Shown here: one piece after another, positions 59,108-64,000 of the stretch
Layout of the letters: every line of letters starts with the position of its first letter
How positions within the stretch are numbered: position 1 is the first letter of the stretch
Source of the DNA: Canna indica
Lineage: Eukaryota > Streptophyta > Magnoliopsida > Zingiberales > Cannaceae
Direction of reading: 5' to 3'
Assembly: GCA_034359265.1 (NCBI GenBank)
Contig: CP136891.1
Coordinates: 77,678,501 to 77,742,500 of the forward strand
DNA: 64,000 nt
Translations under genes and position numbers: made by a program
Notes under the pieces: generated by a model
The model's database searches: none
What the model was told of the DNA's origin: nothing
Seen by the model: only the letters and a program-made list of their open reading frames with translations

Positions 59108-59461
59108 GATCAAACCTCAGAGCTCTAATATCATCAATCTCCAGGTATGTGAGAGATGCTTTGTTGGCCTTGATGCTAAGTTGCTGCATGCGTTATTGTT
59201 CTGTGTCAGTCCTCTGCATGTGCCAAGTTTTATGCCTATCTTTGTCCCAGTCTTTAATAATGTGTTTGAGTCTCTTCGAGGAACTATATAAATATTATGC
59301 TAGTATTAAAAACAATAGAATTTTGATTAAAGTATATGGTATTGAGGGAAAGTACAGCTCAAGCCGTGCATACGCCATGAGCCTCAAAAATTAACTTGTT
59401 CTTCTTAGTATTGTTTGTTGTTGTTTTTGCTCTTACACCATTTATATTCTTAACTGTGCAG

Positions 59462-59506
59462 CATTAATACCTGTCGACACAAAGGTATCCAAGTATACTA
59501 TGCTAG
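59462..59506 (+). CDS. WAK2 juxtamembrane mini-exon
   Basis: 45 bases between CTGTGCAG and GTGAGTCC, phase 1-1, encoding (X)LIPVDTKVSKYTML. It aligns with the stalk end of the WAK1 EGF exon ([11 protein letters not shown]) and joins in frame to the kinase exon at 59684. It may be a true mini-exon or the surviving tail of a destroyed EGF exon; the six-cysteine EGF part is not seen upstream, where LINE-A ends at 59281. Confidence 0.55.
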
Positions 59507-59683
59507 GTGAGTCCTCGATCTAATCATTTACTAAAGATGAAAAAAACTATTATTGTATTTAAGCTACATATCATTTGATTTATTAACTAATAAGCAAGCA
59601 AAGAAAAACAACAGTACATTTACACCTAACATAGTGGAGGAATAAAACAAAAATGAGTATGACAGTTACTTGGGATTATGCAG

Positions 59684-60910
59684 GTATCCTCATTGGTGTA
59701 AGCACTGGTGCAGGCTTGTTGCTCTTATGTATGCTTCTTTTTATTCTAAGAAGGCAATGGAAGAAGAGACAAGAAAAGAAATTTAGAAAAAAGACATTTT
59801 CACCAAAATCATGGCTTACTACTTCAACAACTAATCTCAACAGGTGAAGATGGTCGAGAAAGGACAAAGATATTTTCTCTTGAAGAGCTTGAGGAAGCAA
59901 CACATAACTTTGATAAAACTCGAGTAGTTGGTCGTGGAGGGCATGGAACAGTTTACAAAGGAATTCTATCAGATCAGTGTGTGGTTGCAATAAAAAAATC
60001 TAATATTGTGAAAAAGAGTGAGATTGACGAATTCATAAATGAGGTTGCAATTCTTTCTACAATCAATCATAGGCATGTGGTAAAACTTTTCGGATGTTGC
60101 TTGGAAACCGAAGTGCCCTTATTAGTATATGAGTTTATTTCAAATGAGACTCTTTCCGACCATCTTCATGCTCGAGATGGTAAATCTATATTATCATGGG
60201 AGGATCGCCTTAGAATTGCTGTAGAAGCTGCAGGAGCGTTTGCATACTTGCACTCAGCTGCCTCAATACCAATTTTTCATAGGGATGTTAAGTCAACTAA
60301 CATTCTCTTAGATGATCATTTCACCGCAAAAGTCTCAGATTTTGGAGCATCAAGATGCATTCCACTTGATCAAACTCATTTAATTACTGCTGTACAAGGC
60401 ACATTTGGATACCTAGATCCTGAATATTATCAAACTGGTGAGTTGACAGCGAAGAGTGATGTTTATAGCTTTGGGGTTATTCTCTTAGAACTTTTAGCCG
60501 GAAAGAAACCCATTTACTCGACTGAAGATGAGAAAGAGCTAAATTTGTCAATGCAATTTCTCCAAACAACAAGATACCAAAATCAATTGTTTGATCTTGT
60601 GGAGGATCGTGTTATGAAAGAAGGGACGGAAGAACAACTAGTTGAAATAATTGGACTTATAAAAATATGTCTCAAGTTAAAAGGTGTAGAAAGACCCACG
60701 ATGAAAGAAGTTGAGTATAAGTTACAAGAACTTAGACGGTTTAGAATGAAAAGAAAAGAATATTGTATTGCAGGTAATGAAGAAACTGAATATTTGCTAA
60801 GTGTTCCATCATATGCTTCCCCTGAGTTCACTGACCATGGAAACCAGGGTACATCCCATACTTCTACTTCAGAGAAGGAGCTCATGTGGCCACAATACTA
60901 CGCTCGGTGA
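59684..60910 (+). pseudogene. WAK2 membrane span and kinase exon, one-base frameshift
   Basis: Acceptor TTATGCAG before 59684; stop TGA at 60908-60910. The membrane span (LIGVSTGAGLLLLCMLLFIL, basic RRQWKK) is in one frame and the kinase in the next: relative to WAK1 ([11 protein letters not shown]) there is one extra T in the TTTT at 59797-59800, after which the correct sequence resumes ([12 protein letters not shown]). The kinase is otherwise complete: [43 protein letters not shown], and a tail ending QYYAR. An internal ATG at 59981 lies after the glycine loop and cannot give an active kinase. A sequencing error in the T run cannot be excluded. Confidence 0.88.
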
Positions 60911-60919
60911 GTTTGTAAT

Positions 60920-63268
60920 TGTTATACCTTGAAAATTTTTGGACCTAGTTGTAAATATTTTGTTTAGAGGAGCCTTTTGCAAAAATGCTAATCCTATTTA
61001 ATTAAACCCTAACCCCTCTCTAATCCTCTCCCTCTCTCGAACCCTGTAGCAGCGGCATTCGAAGGAGGATCTTGAGACGTCGGTGGCGAGAAGACTCCGG
61101 TGAATCGGAGTTCGGAGGAGATTTCCGGTAGGTTTTCGTCCCATCTTTTCTTCCTTCGCGTAGGGTACGCTGTTCATAGGATGAGATTTCGGGTTTTGCT
61201 TTGTCGTCGATCAGTGATTTCCGCGATGTTTCAGGGATTGTACATCTCGTGTTTTTCTTTGAGTTTTCTCGTCGTGTTTTCTCGTCGTCGGATCGTGTGG
61301 TCGGCCGAGTAGCGGCTGCGTAGGCAGCAAGGATGCTGTGGGCGCGACACTCGGCAAGGCAGAGGAGCCATGCCGTCGAAGTGCCGCGAGATCGGCGGCA
61401 TGCGGTCACCTCGACCCATGGGGCAGCCGAGCTTTGCCGCTGCAAGTCGTCGCCTTGCGATGGGCGACGACGAGTCGCGGTTTGGCGGTGAGAATCAGGC
61501 GAGGACCTTGTCTAGTTGGATCAGGTTGGCGATAGCGCCGCCACCTCGCCGTCGGGTAGGATTCTGCAGGCGGCCGCACGAGGGGCGCGATCGTCCCAGT
61601 TGGGGGATGCCGCCCCTGGCTGTTCGCCATCGCTCGTCCGCAGTGGCGGCGGCGATAAGCGGTGGCGTCAATCGATGAACCATCCTCGCCGTTCGGAGAT
61701 TGTGCCGCCCAGTTCGTCGCCCGGTCGGATCCGGCAGGTGGCGGCGGTGGCGGGATGGAGGAGGCGCAGGTGCGCAGTCGGGTGCGGGTGCGAGAGAAGA
61801 TGAGGGTGAGGGGTGAAGAAGTGGAGTATTGTAGCAGTGATATATATTTTGTAGCAGTAATATATATCGGGTTATAATTGTCGGTGGCGGTTCAGATAAA
61901 TAGCACTGATTTATGTTGGTAACAATTATAATATTTGAAACTAATACATTCGTAGTATTATATTTAATATAGTTGAGTTATATAGATTATATCGTTGTTA
62001 CGAAAGTTTATAGCAATATTTTGTTAAGTAATAATTAGGGTATTTTCTTATTACTTTAAATAATTATTGGAGACCTTTAGGTTAGTAAAATTAATCATAT
62101 TATATATGATTTTATACCTACTTGTCGCCCCGAATCCATTGGTGGGGTCAGTTTTGTCATTTGGCTTTCGGATATTGAAATCAGTTTGCGCTTATTGCCT
62201 CGTTTTGCGTGCCGAGTGGGAAAATATCATTTTATCGGCTTTTATGGTTTCAAAATGAGTTATTTGGTTTTATATTAGTTGTTAAGGTGAATCTCATCCT
62301 AGATCGGTTGTTACCCTATGTCGAAGTATATCTTGTTGTTCTATACCGTTGAAATTGATATCTACTGCTATTGAAACTCTGTATGCATATTTTGTTGATA
62401 CATATTGCCAGCATGATATTTATATATGCATATTAGTTGAGAATGCTAGTATAGACGTTGCATGTCTCCTGCTGCATGTTGTTTATATAATTAATGCATA
62501 CATGATGCCATGACTACTAGCATTATATTAGTTGAGTTGTAGTAGATGAGTTGTTGACATGATGTATAGTTGACCTACTGTTGGGCGATAGCCCTGGACA
62601 CTATTGATATATTGCCCAAGGTGTAGGGCAAGTGACACCGGTGATCACCTATTTATCACACGAGGTGCGTGTGCGGCGTCGAGGTGTTAGACGTCGACGG
62701 ACTACCATTTATGGATAGTCTTATCTCTAGCTGGAGCGGGCTTGAGGTGCCACTCTCGGGGTGCGAGAGTGCGGGGGAAACCCAATGTCCAAAATGCTCT
62801 TAATTAAGTCTATGATCACATACTCATGTAGATAATAGTTGACATAGTTGATTGGTGTAGGTGCATCAAATAAATTATTGAACAATATCTTCCGTTATAT
62901 TCATGACATCATAGCATCTTGTTGCAATCCTACTCAGTCTTCTACTGATGGTTGTTGTTGTTACCTCAGATTCCCAGGTATGACGGCTTTATCTTATAGG
63001 GTAGCTAGAGTTTTGGAGGAGGAGACGTCTTCCGCACAACATTTAGTTTCCTAATTTAGTAGTTGAACTATGCACTTTTAGCTAGACTCTAGAATTCATT
63101 GTTCTCTTATGGACTGTTGAACTTTTATTATTATCAGGTTGGACTTTCGATTGGAATCTGATTGTAAATTTAAATTTCTGTGTATATATTGTTGGTTGTT
63201 CTGTTGCTAGTTGCGCTTCTCCTGGGTGAGGTCCCTTATATAGGAATAAACCTAGGCGGGGTGTAACA
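60920..63268 (+). mobile_element. Solo LTR, 2349 bp, with GTAAT duplication
   Basis: TGTTATACC at the left and GGTGTAACA at the right form short inverted ends with TG...CA, and GTAAT is duplicated at 60915-60919 and 63269-63273. No internal domain, primer site or second LTR is present, so it is a recombination-derived solo LTR of a long-LTR element. It holds a GC-rich leader (61020-61800) with donor-like CCGGTAGGTTTT near 61125 and a TATA-free AT-rich second half. Open frames in the GC-rich part show no domain. Confidence 0.88.
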
Positions 63269-63540
63269 GTAATGGCCTCTTCTTATATGTTTAATACATG
63301 TTAAGGGAATAAATATCTTTGGGGTTCAAGGATCTTATTTGATTGTTTTATGGATCATGTTGGGGTCCTAAAAGTATATGTGAGAAATCCACAGCATGGG
63401 TTATGAACTTCTACTTGGACTTGAGTTTATTTGGTACTCTTATGCCAATAGTATGTATAATATAATTATTCATATAAAGTACCCCTTCATATTTAGTAGA
63501 ATATGTGTATGTAGCTTGCTTGTTTCATGAGACATCAGTT
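63269..63540. other. Spacer
   Basis: Nothing recognised. It probably carries the displaced original 3' flank of WAK2. Confidence 0.4.
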
Positions 63541-64000
63541 TTTTTTTTTTTTGAAAGAAAAAAATTTGTTTCCATTCGAGAGATATGAAAAGTTACAGGA
63601 CATAAATAGAGAGCAGCCCGTACAAAACCCAACTAAAAACTACTCAGGACATAGATTAAGAAAGCTGTTCGCTGAAGAAGCCAACACTTGAGCAGAAGAA
63701 CTCTTGTTTTGAAAGATCCTAGAGTTCCCTCTCATGCCAAACAAACCAGCTACAGAGAATGACGAGCCTGGCCGAGGAACTGTTGGTGAAGGAGTTCTGA
63801 GCCCCGAAATCGAATTAGGATAAAGGCACAAAAGCAAGGTTTTGCAGATTGAGAAAAAAATTCCATCCCAAACAAGCAAAACGGCAGGAGGTGAAGAGAT
63901 GTGAATGCGATTCTTTGCCATCTGAGCAAAGGATACAAGAATCATCTGAAGTGACTCCCCACCGCAATAGCTTGTCCCGAGTGAGAAGCTTATTCCTGAT
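63541..64000 (-). mobile_element. LINE-D, 3' part, running off the window
   Basis: A T run at 63541-63554 marks the poly-A tail of a minus-strand LINE. At 63840-64000 the zf-RVT zinc-binding segment of ORF2 is readable: KLLTRDKLLRWGV, DSCILCSDGKESHSHLF and CRFACLGW. The rest lies beyond the window. Stops and shifts appear downstream of it. Confidence 0.85.

Larger units (their letters stand above)
50380..59281 (-). mobile_element. LINE-A, 5'-truncated, split by the copia element
   Basis: LINE parts are 50380-52181 and 59108-59281. The 3' end is a T run at 50380 preceded on the minus strand by GCAAGTTTCCTTTCTTA. Similar sequences AACTATATTATG (50368-50379) and AACTATATAAATATTATG (59282-59299) flank it, an imperfect target duplication. 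Minus-strand protein pieces: linker (KANKASLTYLEIDDIRALR at 59110-59210; continuing across the copia to FYTAEYISWRQSEK), RT (FTADEVLGVIKASKNLKASG at 51850-51904; INKAYITLIPK; FSKILANRLAPLN at 51483-51704) and a region near 50930-51120 where the YADD box is degraded. Heavily broken. Confidence 0.8.

Noticed and set aside
59300..59400. Short frame (YKYYASIKNN..) as a possible WAK2 ectodomain exon
   Set aside because: No cysteine pattern or GUB_WAK/EGF similarity; it probably is intron sequence next to the LINE-A target site.
61020..61877. Several overlapping open frames on both strands
   Set aside because: They lie in the GC-rich leader of the solo LTR; no domains, and stop codons are rare there by composition.
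1..64000. CRISPR array, tRNA or rRNA genes
   Set aside because: No regularly spaced direct repeats with unique spacers, no cloverleaf or rRNA core was seen; the tandem repeats present are contiguous and belong to transposable elements.

Overview
The window is nuclear DNA from a flowering plant: AT-rich, intron-bearing, with two wall-associated receptor kinase (WAK) loci embedded in a dense, nested layer of plant transposable elements. I see no bacterial, organellar or rRNA/tRNA sequence and cannot place the species further. Host genes are few. A structurally complete WAK (minus strand, 5416-8935) has an unusual choice of two in-frame ectodomain exons. A second, related WAK (plus strand, 59462-60910) keeps only a juxtamembrane mini-exon and a kinase exon with a one-base frameshift; its 5' exons are not visible.

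Layout. 1-5095: featureless flank, then a decayed palindromic repeat split by a 3.2 kb hAT transposon with perfect 8-bp target duplication and a broken transposase. 5416-8935: WAK1. 10160-15768: a Ty3-gypsy remnant (integrase, 102-bp tandem repeats, LTR-like tail) followed by a long LTR-like block. 16200-16625: LINE scrap. 17340-19135: a 1.8 kb foldback element. 20261-22848: a non-autonomous Helitron carrying a nested Mutator-type inverted-repeat element. 23840-37600: a LINE whose reverse transcriptase is interrupted by an 11.5 kb CACTA (En/Spm) element, which itself holds three hAT-type MITEs, one Mutator-type MITE, a long hairpin and decayed TNP2 and Transposase_24 genes. 37600-40150: a short gene-like promoter, tandem duplication and MITEs. 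40153-47198: an almost full-length LINE (minus strand) with ORF1, endonuclease, reverse transcriptase and RNase H, interrupted by a 1.3 kb unclassified repeat. 48440-59281: a stack of LINE-B, LINE-A and a Ty1-copia element inserted inside LINE-A. 60920-63268: a solo LTR starting 10 bases after the WAK2 stop codon. 63541-64000: the 3' end of another LINE.

The order of insertion can be read from the nesting: LINE-A interrupts sequence next to LINE-B, copia interrupts LINE-A, CACTA interrupts LINE-E, and small MITEs interrupt CACTA. Target duplications are visible for most elements, which fixes their boundaries to the base. No transposase or polymerase in the window is fully intact, although the LINE-C endonuclease and the copia RT/RNase H blocks are open. 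I found no wholly new system; the best leads are the WAK1 exon choice, the hairpin inside CACTA, the foldback element and the WAK2/solo-LTR junction.
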